This document shows positions 44,010 to 52,417 of a DNA stretch of 64,000 bases, piece after piece. Source of the DNA: Psychrobacter sp. DAB_AL43B. GTDB lineage: Bacteria > Pseudomonadota > Gammaproteobacteria > Pseudomonadales > Moraxellaceae. The stretch spans positions 1,550,001 through 1,614,000 of the forward strand of contig NZ_LT799838.1 in the NCBI RefSeq assembly GCF_900168255.1. The letters run 5' to 3'. Below the pieces are notes generated by a model, which saw only the letters and a program-made list of their open reading frames with translations, did no database searches and was not told the origin of the DNA. The stretch's first letter is position 1; every line of letters begins with the position of its first letter. Position numbers and translations under genes: made by a program.

Positions 44010-45623
44010 ATGAGTACAAATACTCCTGATAATGATAAGAAAAACGAAAGCACTCAAAGCAATGACCACCAAAATAACTCTAAGCAAGAAAATAAAACTA
44101 GCAATAGCTTGGGGAACAAACTGCTTGACTTAAAAGATGAGTTTGGCAATCGTATCGAGGACAGTAAGTTTGAGTCTTGGTTACAAGATATCAAAAAAGA
44201 AGTCGGTGATAGCATTGAAACATTGACTCATAAAGCACGCGGCGTATTCAATCCTAATTTAGTGAGTATGGAGTTAGAAGATATCCAATCCATTATTTTA
44301 CGTGATCGTCCGACGCCTTACTTTGGTACGGTCGTTGCGCTTAAAATTAATAATGCTGAAGTTGGTCGACAAATGCTTGCGCAAGTCTTACCAGATGTCA
44401 CTGGTAGTAAAGAATGGCATAAAGATATGGAGGCCACGCTATCTGTGGTCATGACTTATGCCGGTCTAGAGGCGTTGGGTATCCCGCAATCATCGTTAGA
44501 TAGCTTTCCAGATTCTTTTAAAGTAGGTATGGCAGGACGGGCTGATAAATTGCGTGATAATGGTGTGAACGCGCCACAAAACTGGGCAGCACCGTTTGGT
44601 GAACAGGGCGATGTTCATGTTTGCGCGGCCATCATCGCGGATAGCAAAGACAAATGGCAAGTAAAGCTTAGCGAGCTAAAAAATAATATCAAGTCGCATA
44701 TTAATAAGGACGACCCTGCAAGCGGTGATATTGAAATTCTAATGGAGCATGATTTTGGCTCTGATAATAATGTCAAAAACGTTTTTGGTTATCGTGACGG
44801 TATTAGTAACCCAGAAATCAAAGGCAGCGGTATTCAGACACCACCAAGCAACACGGATGACGCCATCGCAGCGGGCGAGTTTGTACTAGGTTATAAAGGT
44901 GAAGCAGGTACGATACCGCCTATGCCGCAACCTGAAGTTTTGGGTAAAAACGGCTCTTTTATGGTATTAAGGGCTTATAACAGTCATGTCGCTGATTTTA
45001 ATAAATTTTTAAAAGACAATAGCGAAAGTGATGAAGAAGCTGAGTTACTGGGCGCTAAGATGTGGGGGCGTTGGCGTTCAGGAGCGCCTTTAGTATTGTC
45101 ACCTGATCATGATGATAAAGTGCTAGGTGATGACCCAAGCCGGAATAACGACTTTGGTTATAAATATGACCCACATGGTAAAAAGTGCCCGTTTGGTGCG
45201 CATACTAGACGCATGAATCCAAGAGACAGCAAAGACTTTATTTTATCTGATGTGCGCATCCACCGTATTGTCAGACGTAGCGTTGGCTTCGGTGAGGTGT
45301 TACCAGCTGATGTTACTGAAGATGATGGCAAAGAGCGTGGTTTGTTCTTTATTGGGATCAATGCTCATGCCATGGAAACCATTGAATTTTTGCAATCTCA
45401 ATGGATTAATGATGGTAATTTTATGAGTTTGGGGGAAGAAAAAGACCCTATGCTTGGCGTTCATCATGGCGATAAAGACGTTGCTGCCGATACCTTTACC
45501 GTCCCTGCCGACCCAATTCGCCAGCGCTATCATGGTATCGAAACCTTTAATACCTTATACGGTGGTGAATATTTATTTATCCCAAGTTTGTCGGCGTTAA
45601 AATGGATTAGTGAATTATCCTAA
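44010..45623 (+). CDS. DyP-type heme peroxidase
   Basis: Dye-decolourising peroxidases use heme and hydrogen peroxide to oxidise varied substrates. The family motif GXXDG appears as FGYRDGISNPEIKG at about residues 258-272, with the catalytic Asp. The proximal heme ligand should be the His in CPFGAHTRRMNPRD near residue 396, and GLFFIGINAHAMETIEF follows. There is no signal peptide, so it is cytoplasmic unless carried in a compartment; no encapsulin gene is nearby. The 537 residues are longer than bacterial B-type DyPs because of a polar N-terminal region of about 80 residues (N/K/Q-rich then helical), as in larger C/D-type enzymes. A heme catalase-fold gene follows 52 bp later. Confidence 0.9.
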   Translation: MSTNTPDNDKKNESTQSNDHQNNSKQENKTSNSLGNKLLDLKDEFGNRIEDSKFESWLQDIKKEVGDSIETLTHKARGVFNPNLVSMELEDIQSIILRDRPTPYFGTVVALKINNAEVGRQMLAQVLPDVTGSKEWHKDMEATLSVVMTYAGLEALGIPQSSLDSFPDSFKVGMAGRADKLRDNGVNAPQNWAAPFGEQGDVHVCAAIIADSKDKWQVKLSELKNNIKSHINKDDPASGDIEILMEHDFGSDNNVKNVFGYRDGISNPEIKGSGIQTPPSNTDDAIAAGEFVLGYKGEAGTIPPMPQPEVLGKNGSFMVLRAYNSHVADFNKFLKDNSESDEEAELLGAKMWGRWRSGAPLVLSPDHDDKVLGDDPSRNNDFGYKYDPHGKKCPFGAHTRRMNPRDSKDFILSDVRIHRIVRRSVGFGEVLPADVTEDDGKERGLFFIGINAHAMETIEFLQSQWINDGNFMSLGEEKDPMLGVHHGDKDVAADTFTVPADPIRQRYHGIETFNTLYGGEYLFIPSLSALKWISELS

Positions 45624-45675
45624 AAAAATAAATAATAAAAATGTATATCAACTTATCAAAAAAGGGCTAAAAACC

Positions 45676-46869
45676 ATGCTAAAGAAACTATTCAAACCTA
45701 AGTATGTACCATACGATCATAAGTATATTGAGTTATCAGAGCAGGATGAGCGTAATATTCGCACCATTACTGACGATATTAAAAACTACATTTCTAAAAG
45801 TGATAAAGCCAGTGGCGTCGATTATCATACCCGAGATGCCCATGCTAAAGGTTACTGCGCGCTGAAAGCTAAGTTTGAGATTTTGGATAATCTGCCTGCC
45901 GAGTATGCTCAAGGCTTTTATGCCAAATCAGGTATCCATGATGCGGTTATTCGCTTCTCTAATGGTGCCTCTCGCGTATCAGCCGATCGTGAACTTGGCT
46001 TAGCACAAGGTCTAGCCATTAAAGTGTTCGACGTACCCGGTGAGAAGTTAGCGCCGGGCGAGGAAGATAGTAGTAATTTTGATTTTAACTTAATCAATCA
46101 TCCGGTATTCTTTTGCAATAGAATCGAAGACTACGCTTATATCTCTAAGCTGTTTTTAGAGATACCTGAATACGCTAAACAAGGCGCAGTCGGCAAAGCA
46201 AAATTGGCGTTTAACTGGTTAACCAACTATGGCTCAAAGCTGCCAAGCAAAGAGTCATTAAAAACCTTTAAAGCACTGCGCGGATTTACCACAATTGAGC
46301 CAAAAAATACTTTGCTTTATAATTTTCATTCGCAAGGCGTCGTGCGTCATGGCGATTATATGGCGAAGATAAGGGTAACACCGACAAAGGCATCGGCTCA
46401 AAAGATCACTCGTCGCGAAGTAGATATCGCTGCCAAAGAAGAAGCGATTCGTCCGCTGATTATCAATGAGATACGTGAGCACGATTATCAGTTTGATGTT
46501 CAAATTCAACTGTGCCGTAACCTTAAAAAGCAGCCGATTGAAGAGCTCACTACTGAATGGCAAGCATCTGATGCGCCATTCGTGACGGTAGCAACGATCA
46601 CGATTCCTTGCCAAGATGTGCCTGATGACGGTAATTTTGAGGTTATGGAAAATTTATCGTTTACACCATTTCGCTGTTTAGAAGAAAATCGTCCGATTGG
46701 TAATTTGCAACAGTCGCGTCTAAAAGCTTACCAAATAGCCTCAGAGACGCGCCATGAACTCAATAACGTTAAACGCCAAGAGCCGAAGAGTTTAAAACAG
46801 ACCTTTGACAAATCTTTCTTTTATATAGATGTTCAGTCTTTTGTATTGACTGTAATGTCTCAACTTTAG
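45676..46869 (+). CDS. Catalase-fold heme protein (SrpA-like)
   Basis: This 397-residue protein belongs to the catalase-like superfamily that includes small peroxidase-type members. The distal His region is DAHAKGYCALKAKFEIL near residue 57. IRFSNGASRVSADRELGLAQGLAIKVF and NFDFNLINHPVFF (with the distal Asn) match the catalase core. The probable heme-ligand Tyr is in LKAYQIASETRHELN near residue 355. It lacks the long catalase N-terminal arm and C-terminal domain, so it may not be a true catalase. The start was moved from 45610 because AAGGG precedes the ATG at 45676 and the longer frame overlaps the DyP gene. It is the last gene before a strong terminator. Confidence 0.85.
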   Translation: MLKKLFKPKYVPYDHKYIELSEQDERNIRTITDDIKNYISKSDKASGVDYHTRDAHAKGYCALKAKFEILDNLPAEYAQGFYAKSGIHDAVIRFSNGASRVSADRELGLAQGLAIKVFDVPGEKLAPGEEDSSNFDFNLINHPVFFCNRIEDYAYISKLFLEIPEYAKQGAVGKAKLAFNWLTNYGSKLPSKESLKTFKALRGFTTIEPKNTLLYNFHSQGVVRHGDYMAKIRVTPTKASAQKITRREVDIAAKEEAIRPLIINEIREHDYQFDVQIQLCRNLKKQPIEELTTEWQASDAPFVTVATITIPCQDVPDDGNFEVMENLSFTPFRCLEENRPIGNLQQSRLKAYQIASETRHELNNVKRQEPKSLKQTFDKSFFYIDVQSFVLTVMSQL

Positions 46870-46883
46870 AGATATTACTTATG

Positions 46884-46920
46884 AAAAAAGCGCCAGTAAT
46901 TAATCTACTGGCGCTTTTTT
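46884..46920. terminator. Terminator of the heme-enzyme cluster
   Basis: AAAAAAGCGCCAGTA pairs with TACTGGCGCTTTTTT around a 7-nt loop, 15 bp after the stop. It can work in both directions. Confidence 0.92.
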
Positions 46921-47027
46921 ATCGTTATTTTCAAAATAAAAACACATACTAGTGACTGAAATAAGCCAGTGTTGATATTGAACTATATACTGCATCAAAC
47001 GCTTAAGTTTGGTCAGCCGCATATCTT

Positions 47028-47942
47028 CTATGAGGTTAATTCTTTTGGCACTTCTTTATTCAGAATAAATACCAATACCGCTCCTAAAATCACCACGCTT
47101 GCGATAACGAACGTTAGCGTTAATGGTTCTGATAAAAACATCACACCTAGGGTAGCAGCTAGTACAGGTACACACAGCTGGACGACAGCTGCTTGGGTGC
47201 TTTTTAATAAGGGTAGTGCCATATACCAAATACTGTAACCGAGTCCAGAAGTTAACGCTCCTGAAGCGGAAGCTAGTAATAGCCCTTCAGCTCTGATGCT
47301 GTTGAGCTCATTCATGCCTAATAATAACAGTATAGGAATAACGGTTAGGCTTTTTATAAAGTTAAAGCCTGTAGCTCGCAATGGTGATATGCACGCTTTA
47401 CCACGTATACTATAAATACCCCAATCAGCACCGCTTATTGCCATCATTAACGCGCCAAATAAAGAGGGTGTGGTAGCTGATGGCAACATCAAGTAGATAA
47501 AACCTGCGAAAGCTATCAAAAGAGCTGTCCATTGCAGAGTATTTAAATGCTCTTTATTATAAATCCCCCAGCCAATCATCGTCAGCTGCACCGCCGAAAA
47601 TAAAATAAGTGCGCCAGTACCAGTATCAAGCTCTAGGTAAGCCACTGAAAGACACAGCGCATAAATCACTAAGCTGATACTACTAAGCCAACTGCCTTTG
47701 TCTTTTATAATGGTATCGTCAAAATTACCATTTCGTTTTAAAGCAGTCCGTTTTAAAGTGGTCTTTTTTAAATAGTATGTCTGTATCGCCATGATAAGTC
47801 CGAGGCATGCTGCACCACTTAACAATCGAATCGCTGTGAAGTTCCAAGGATCGATATAACCTTCTGCTAATGCCATTCTACAAAGAAGAGAGTTGGCAGC
47901 AAACGCAATTAACGCAACAATCGTGTATAGCGTGACTTTCAA
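47028..47942 (-). CDS. DMT-superfamily (EamA) transporter
   Basis: This 304-residue inner-membrane protein has ten hydrophobic helices arranged as two EamA repeats of five. The first repeat has ANSLLCRMALAEGYIDPWNFTAIRLLSGA (core LCRMALAEG and FTAIRL), and the second has SGADWGIYSIRGKA and LKSTQAAVVQLCVPVLAATLGV (core STQAAVVQLCVPVLAA). Helix-ending motif FLSEPLT is typical of the family, which exports metabolites and amino acids. A polar insert near residues 63-85 (KKTTLKRTALKRNGNFDD) lengthens a cytoplasmic loop. Substrate unknown. It converges with the heme cluster. Confidence 0.87.
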   Translation of the reverse strand: MKVTLYTIVALIAFAANSLLCRMALAEGYIDPWNFTAIRLLSGAACLGLIMAIQTYYLKKTTLKRTALKRNGNFDDTIIKDKGSWLSSISLVIYALCLSVAYLELDTGTGALILFSAVQLTMIGWGIYNKEHLNTLQWTALLIAFAGFIYLMLPSATTPSLFGALMMAISGADWGIYSIRGKACISPLRATGFNFIKSLTVIPILLLLGMNELNSIRAEGLLLASASGALTSGLGYSIWYMALPLLKSTQAAVVQLCVPVLAATLGVMFLSEPLTLTFVIASVVILGAVLVFILNKEVPKELTS

Positions 47943-48130
47943 AAATAATTCCTACAATCGTTAATATCGTTTTTGAATAAAATACAGGTAGCTTCGGTGC
48001 CATATACTGATGGCTAGTATAGGGCAATGTCGAAACACCTGATCTACAAGTTGTCGCTCAAATGCTCATCGTAATAAAAATAATAGCGTTAAAAATAGTA
48101 CCGTTAAAAATAATAAAAAGGAAAAAACAC

Positions 48131-48814
48131 GTGGATTTGGCAAGCATCTTTATCTATGACACAACATGGGCATTTGCCGCTGAAATATTAATACGCGTCA
48201 CTGTGATGTTCACGCTTATTATTTTGTTTTTACGCTTCACCGGCAAGCGTGGCGTTCGGCAGTTATCCATTTTTGAGCTGACGATTATTTTATCATTAGG
48301 GTCTATTGCAGGTGACCCGATGTTTACCGAGGATTTACCGATTATTCAAGCGGTACTGATTATGAGTACCGTTATATTACTTTATCGGCTGTGTACGTGG
48401 ACTATGATGAAGTATCAGCCTTTTGAAGATCTTTTGGAAGGCAGGGCGCGTTATATCGTTGAAGATGGTTTGCTCGTGCTCGATAAAATTAAACAGGGAG
48501 AAATGTCACATGATGAGTTTTTTGCAGAAATGCGTCAGCAAGGAGTTGAACATTTAGGTCAAGTGCGTACGGGTTTACTAGAAACAGACGGCGAATTTAG
48601 TCTATTATTATATCCACCCGATAAAATAGGCTATGGCTTACCACTTTTCCCCAAGCAGTATCAAGCAGTCGACCAGATAGAGCATGGGATTTATTATGCT
48701 TGTATGTATTGTGGTTATGTCGACTATCTCTCAAATCCCAATCAAGTATGCCAGCGCTGTGAGAATGACGGTAAAAAATGGGCGAAAGCCTTAAATAGTA
48801 AAATTGTGAGATGA
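48131..48814 (+). CDS. DUF421 (YetF-type) membrane protein with zinc-ribbon-like tail
   Basis: This protein of about 227 residues has three membrane helices (EILIRVTVMFTLIILFLRF, LSIFELTIILSLGSIAGD, IIQAVLIMSTVILLY) followed by a soluble DUF421 domain: RYIVEDGLLVLDKIKQGEMSHDEFFAEMRQQG (core ARYIVEDGLLV and DEFFAEMRQQGV) and GLLETDGEFSLL. Beyond the normal end it carries ACMYCGYVDYLSNPNQVCQRCEND, two CxxC pairs that look like a rubredoxin-type zinc ribbon. Bacillus relatives act in germination and envelope functions, otherwise unknown. The start is taken as GTG at 48131, preceded by AAAAAGGAAAA; a 23-residue longer, Lys-rich frame from 48062 is less likely. Confidence 0.82.
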   Translation: MDLASIFIYDTTWAFAAEILIRVTVMFTLIILFLRFTGKRGVRQLSIFELTIILSLGSIAGDPMFTEDLPIIQAVLIMSTVILLYRLCTWTMMKYQPFEDLLEGRARYIVEDGLLVLDKIKQGEMSHDEFFAEMRQQGVEHLGQVRTGLLETDGEFSLLLYPPDKIGYGLPLFPKQYQAVDQIEHGIYYACMYCGYVDYLSNPNQVCQRCENDGKKWAKALNSKIVR

Positions 48815-48861
48815 TGATTGGTAAATAGCGAGCGAGTAGGAGATTATGAAAACGATTAGCC

Positions 48862-49476
48862 TCATAGCTCTATCTGCTCAAGCCATTTAACCACCTGCCG
48901 AACTCGATCATCTCTGTCACCGCCAATCTGTCGAAATGGTATTTGATGAGTATTTAGCTGGCTTGTAAAATAAGCGCTTATCTCTTCACGCTGGTGTGGA
49001 CTATCACGTAAATCATCAGCGACCCACGGAATATCAACCTCGGTCAATAATATCAAATCATAATGATGCGTCAGTGCGGCTTTGGTGAGCGCTTCAGGAC
49101 AATCGCCATAATACCAATTAGAGTAAACCATCAGTTCAAACAGACTAGTATCACAGAATAAATAATGGGTGTTATCTGGCGTTTGAGCGGCTTGTTTAGC
49201 AAGTTTGTTTTCTAACTCAATTTGACCCTGCGCAATCGGCAGCAAATCATCCCACGTACAGGTAAGTTGCTCATCATCCCATTTGGTTTGTAGGTAGGTT
49301 CGCATATATTCTGGCACCCAAAGTGAGCCAAAATGTGCGGCCAAGTCACGGCATAGCGTGGTCTTGCCGGTACTTTCTGCACCTAGTATTGCGACGCTAA
49401 TGACGGATTTAGGCGTATGCTGCGTTAGATTGTACGCGGTAGCGTCGTTGCCATTCATAATATGCCCAGATTGCAA
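48862..49476 (-). CDS. nadR: NadR-type nicotinamide riboside kinase (AAA ATPase)
   Basis: This 204-residue P-loop protein resembles the ribosylnicotinamide kinase domain of NadR. Walker A is AILGAESTGKTTLCRD near residue 30. VPEYMRTYL, FCDTSLFELMVYSNWYYG and PWVADDLRDSPHQRE match the kinase lid and substrate loops. It lacks the HTH and NMN adenylyltransferase domains of enterobacterial NadR, so it should only phosphorylate nicotinamide riboside to NMN. It overlaps the end of pnuC by up to 68 bp, and an alternative ATG at codon 7 still overlaps. The pair forms a vitamin B3 salvage unit: import then phosphorylation. Confidence 0.78.
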   Translation of the reverse strand: MQSGHIMNGNDATAYNLTQHTPKSVISVAILGAESTGKTTLCRDLAAHFGSLWVPEYMRTYLQTKWDDEQLTCTWDDLLPIAQGQIELENKLAKQAAQTPDNTHYLFCDTSLFELMVYSNWYYGDCPEALTKAALTHHYDLILLTEVDIPWVADDLRDSPHQREEISAYFTSQLNTHQIPFRQIGGDRDDRVRQVVKWLEQIEL

Positions 49477-50173
49477 TGAAGGTAAATACTACGTACTGTA
49501 GTGCGGTAAAGGTGAGACCTTTATAAAAGTATAGCGGCACTGAGATAGCATCAGCGATTATCCATAGTAGCCAATGTTCGATTTTACGCCGTGCCATGAG
49601 CCACATCGCCATCAAAAACAGTGCCGTGGTCAGCATATCGGTATAGTCAACCCACGTAAATAAATGCAGACCTAATACTGCACCATCAAAGCTAAATTGA
49701 TTGTTGATAACGGGTCTAAAATAATAAACCAAAGCGACAAAAGCCATGGTGGCAGTCGCTAGCAATGCCAGTATGGGTATATCTTTTTTACTTAAATGTT
49801 CTACTTGAATTGTACTTTGGTCGTCAGTATTGTTTAACCGCTCATTTTGTTGCTGGCTAGTGGGATTAATATGATCTTGATGCTTTGAGTCCTCTTTGTT
49901 TTTTGACCAATTGAGCCATCCGTAAATACTCATAACGGTATAATAAGCATTGATGAACATATCGCCAAACAGCTGCCACTTCCATAACAGGTAGACAAAT
50001 ATAGCCGTGCTTACCAGACCAATAGGGAAGACTAAGATATTGGTTTTGCTGGCGAGCAAGACACTGGACACCCCAAAGATAACGGCGATCAATTCTAGCG
50101 CAATAAATAAGGTTGGATAATCGGCATACTGCCCAAATAACCCATTCAAAAGTTCCACCATGAGCATTCCCAA
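49409..50173 (-). CDS. pnuC: Nicotinamide riboside transporter
   Basis: PnuC carries nicotinamide riboside across the inner membrane by facilitated diffusion, trapped by phosphorylation. The 254-residue protein has about seven membrane helices. Family motifs are NAYYTVMSIYGWLNW near residue 85, and WLLWIIADAISVPLYFYKGL near residue 215. FTWVDYTDMLTTALFL also matches. A polar insert at about residues 93-130 (KNKEDSKHQDHINPTSQQQ) extends a loop compared with shorter homologues. Starts at codon 1 (MGMLMVELL) or codon 5 are both possible. It is followed, with overlap, by the NadR-type kinase gene. Confidence 0.9.
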   Translation of the reverse strand: MGMLMVELLNGLFGQYADYPTLFIALELIAVIFGVSSVLLASKTNILVFPIGLVSTAIFVYLLWKWQLFGDMFINAYYTVMSIYGWLNWSKNKEDSKHQDHINPTSQQQNERLNNTDDQSTIQVEHLSKKDIPILALLATATMAFVALVYYFRPVINNQFSFDGAVLGLHLFTWVDYTDMLTTALFLMAMWLMARRKIEHWLLWIIADAISVPLYFYKGLTFTALQYVVFTFIAIWAYYEWQRRYRVQSNAAYA

Positions 50174-50284
50174 ATATGAGCGTTTATTATGATTGGTTGG
50201 TTGTTATGTTGTCAGGCTTTTCAAATAGCGTCAATTATAGCCTAGCTGCCATAAAATACAGGCCGTCTTTGTCTATTTTTGATG

Positions 50285-50301
50285 ACAAATAGGTTATTTG
50301 T
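50285..50301. promoter_or_regulatory. 17-bp palindrome in the pnuC / FabH-like intergenic region
   Basis: ACAAATAGGTTATTTGT has perfect 7-bp arms around GGT. It lies 112 bp upstream of pnuC and about 147 bp upstream of the ketosynthase gene, so it could be an operator for either. I cannot match it to a known NAD-pathway regulator. Confidence 0.4.
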
Positions 50302-50447
50302 AACAAAGTATTAGAAAAATAATAATATTCAGGCATAATAAAGGCACTGATTTTAAGTTTACAGTTATTCACTGAAATCAAACGACTGTTGTTTTTACCT
50401 TTACGCTTATCGCAAGCCCTATATAGTAGTAGACAAGGAAGCTTATC

Positions 50448-51593
50448 ATGACGACTTGTATCACAGGCACAGGCCTGTATATCCCTCCGTTTAGCATTAG
50501 TAATGAAGAGTTGGTAGAGTCATTTAACCAGTATGTTGAGAATTATAATGCAAAGCACGCTGCTGATATTGAAGCAGGAACGACCACTGCACTTGAGCCT
50601 TCATCGGCCGCCTTCATCGAAAAAGTATCGGGTATCAAATCACGCTATGTGATGGAAAAAGCCGGTATTTTAAACCCTGACATCATGGCTCCTGTCATTG
50701 CTTATCGTAATTTAGGCGAAGAGCTATCTATCATGGCAGAAATGGGTGTAGCCGCGTTAAATGATGCCTTGGCTGATGCTGGGCTTGAAGCTAATGACTT
50801 AGATGGTATCATCCTTGCCTGCTCCAACTTCCAGCGTACTTATCCGGCGGTTTCTATCGAGATTCAAAATGCGATCGGTATGGTTGGCGGCTTTGCGTAT
50901 GATATGAACGTTGCTTGTAGTGCGGCAACTTTTGGTCTATCACAAGCACACGGCTCTATCGTTTCTGGTCTTGCCAAACGCGTCGCTGTGGTTAACGTTG
51001 AGATTACCTCAGCGCATCTTAACTGGCGCAACCGTGACAGTCATTTTATCTTTGGTGATGTCGCGACTGCTTGTATCGTAGAAGATCTCGATACGCCAAA
51101 AGGCTATGAGATTCTAAATTCTAAGCTATTTACGCAGTTTTCGACCAACATCAAAAACGAATATGGCTTTATGGATCGCTCAGAATTCCTAGCGGCGCAG
51201 ACCGAGATGTATCCGGATCTTAAAGAGCCTGTGACTGATAAGCTGTTTTTGCAGAATGGTCGTAAAGTATTCCGTGAAGTCTGTCCAAAGGTTTCAGAGA
51301 TTATCACCGAGCATTTGCAAGAAAATAATATACCAACGTCTGACGTTAAGATGATGTGGCTACACCAGGCCAATGCCAATATGCTAGATTTAATCTTACG
51401 TACCGTTATTGGTAAAGAAGCGGATAAGGCGATTGTACCAAGTGTCATCGCAGAATTTGCCAATACCAGCTCAGCCAGCCCGATGATTGTATTCCACCGT
51501 TATAAAGATGAGCTGCAGTCAGGTGATCTGGGTGTCATTTGCTCGTTTGGCGCCGGTTACTCGATTGGATCGGTAATCGTTCGTAAGGTGTAG
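50448..51593 (+). CDS. Beta-ketoacyl-ACP synthase III (FabH-like)
   Basis: This 381-residue thiolase-fold enzyme should start fatty-acid chains by condensing acyl-CoA with malonyl-ACP. The catalytic triad is Cys157 in NVACSAATFG, His306 in WLHQANANM and Asn339 in EFANTSSAS. The C-terminal CSFGAGYSIGSVIV is normal for the family. It is about 60 residues longer than classic FabH, with insertions after the first strand (residues 25-60) and near 240-265, as in the FabH-like enzymes of Acinetobacter relatives. Whether it is the main initiator or acts on special acyl groups is not decidable here. AAGGAAGC precedes the ATG and a strong terminator follows. Confidence 0.88.
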   Translation: MTTCITGTGLYIPPFSISNEELVESFNQYVENYNAKHAADIEAGTTTALEPSSAAFIEKVSGIKSRYVMEKAGILNPDIMAPVIAYRNLGEELSIMAEMGVAALNDALADAGLEANDLDGIILACSNFQRTYPAVSIEIQNAIGMVGGFAYDMNVACSAATFGLSQAHGSIVSGLAKRVAVVNVEITSAHLNWRNRDSHFIFGDVATACIVEDLDTPKGYEILNSKLFTQFSTNIKNEYGFMDRSEFLAAQTEMYPDLKEPVTDKLFLQNGRKVFREVCPKVSEIITEHLQENNIPTSDVKMMWLHQANANMLDLILRTVIGKEADKAIVPSVIAEFANTSSASPMIVFHRYKDELQSGDLGVICSFGAGYSIGSVIVRKV

Positions 51594-51614
51594 TACTTAA
51601 TTAAGCAGAAATTT

Positions 51615-51678
51615 AAAAGGGTTATTGAGTATTTGCGAGCCATCAGGGCTATAAGCGAATACTCAATAACCCTTTTTT
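51615..51678 (+). terminator. Terminator of the ketosynthase gene
   Basis: AAAAGGGTTATTGAGTATT pairs with its complement AATACTCAATAACCCTTTT, giving a stem over 19 bp with a large loop and a final T-run. Confidence 0.9.
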
Positions 51679-51721
51679 GCGATATTGTAGAGTTGTTCAA
51701 AAGCCTAAATAGGAGAGGACT

Positions 51722-52219
51722 GTGCGCTTTGCTTATTTTTCCCCCATTTCAATTGCTGTGTCAAAAGCATATTTTATAGCAGCATTAGTTACGGTATCAG
51801 TGACTGTTATAGCGCAGGCAGATGTTTACGTCGGACCCAACGTAAGTATCGGCTCGAATGTTGTTGTTAATTCAAACAAAGTCAAAGTAAGCAACACTAC
51901 CGTTAATGAAAAAGGAGTTAGTATCCCTGCCAACGCAGGTTACCTTGGTTCAGCTACAGAGCAAACAACTTATACTTGTACGGCAAAAAGTCCTAATGTT
52001 GATTTCGAAGGCAATAACCAAAAGGTGACTGTAAAAGGTAAATGTCAAACCATCAGTATTAAGGGTGAAAACAACCTAGTCATAGCTCAGCAGACTTTTA
52101 ATTTAATAGAGTCGGGTATAAATAATACTGTTAGCATCACCAAAGTACGCCATGTTATGTCGATAGGAGAAAATACCTCATTGACTTACCGTTCTGGATT
52201 AGATGCGAATGGGCAATGA
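51722..52219 (+). CDS. Exported DUF3060-type protein
   Basis: This 165-residue protein starts at GTG with GGAGAGGA just upstream. A signal peptide (FIAALVTVSVTVIAQA) is cleaved near residue 34. The mature part is beta-rich and repetitive, with many Asn, Val and Thr: VGPNVSIGSNVVVNSNKVKV and VTVKGKCQTISIKGENNLVI, which fit the DUF3060 pattern of small beta-helix-like domains. Two Cys residues (YTCTAKS and GKCQTI) may form a disulfide. The role is unknown; periplasmic or surface location is expected. It is monocistronic with prfA 198 bp downstream. Confidence 0.65.
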   Translation: MRFAYFSPISIAVSKAYFIAALVTVSVTVIAQADVYVGPNVSIGSNVVVNSNKVKVSNTTVNEKGVSIPANAGYLGSATEQTTYTCTAKSPNVDFEGNNQKVTVKGKCQTISIKGENNLVIAQQTFNLIESGINNTVSITKVRHVMSIGENTSLTYRSGLDANGQ

Positions 52220-52417
52220 TAAACTTGTCTTCTAATACCTAATCTATCAGCGCCTAGCTTATCAGCGCCTAAGTTATTGCTATCTATGAGCTCTTAGTGT
52301 CTAAAATTAAGACTTTTATCCAAACATAATAGAATTAGCTTAAACGCATTTCGGCAAATGATACAAAATTTGCTATAATCACGGTCTTATTTCAATTATT
52401 CAATTAAAAGTCCTTTT

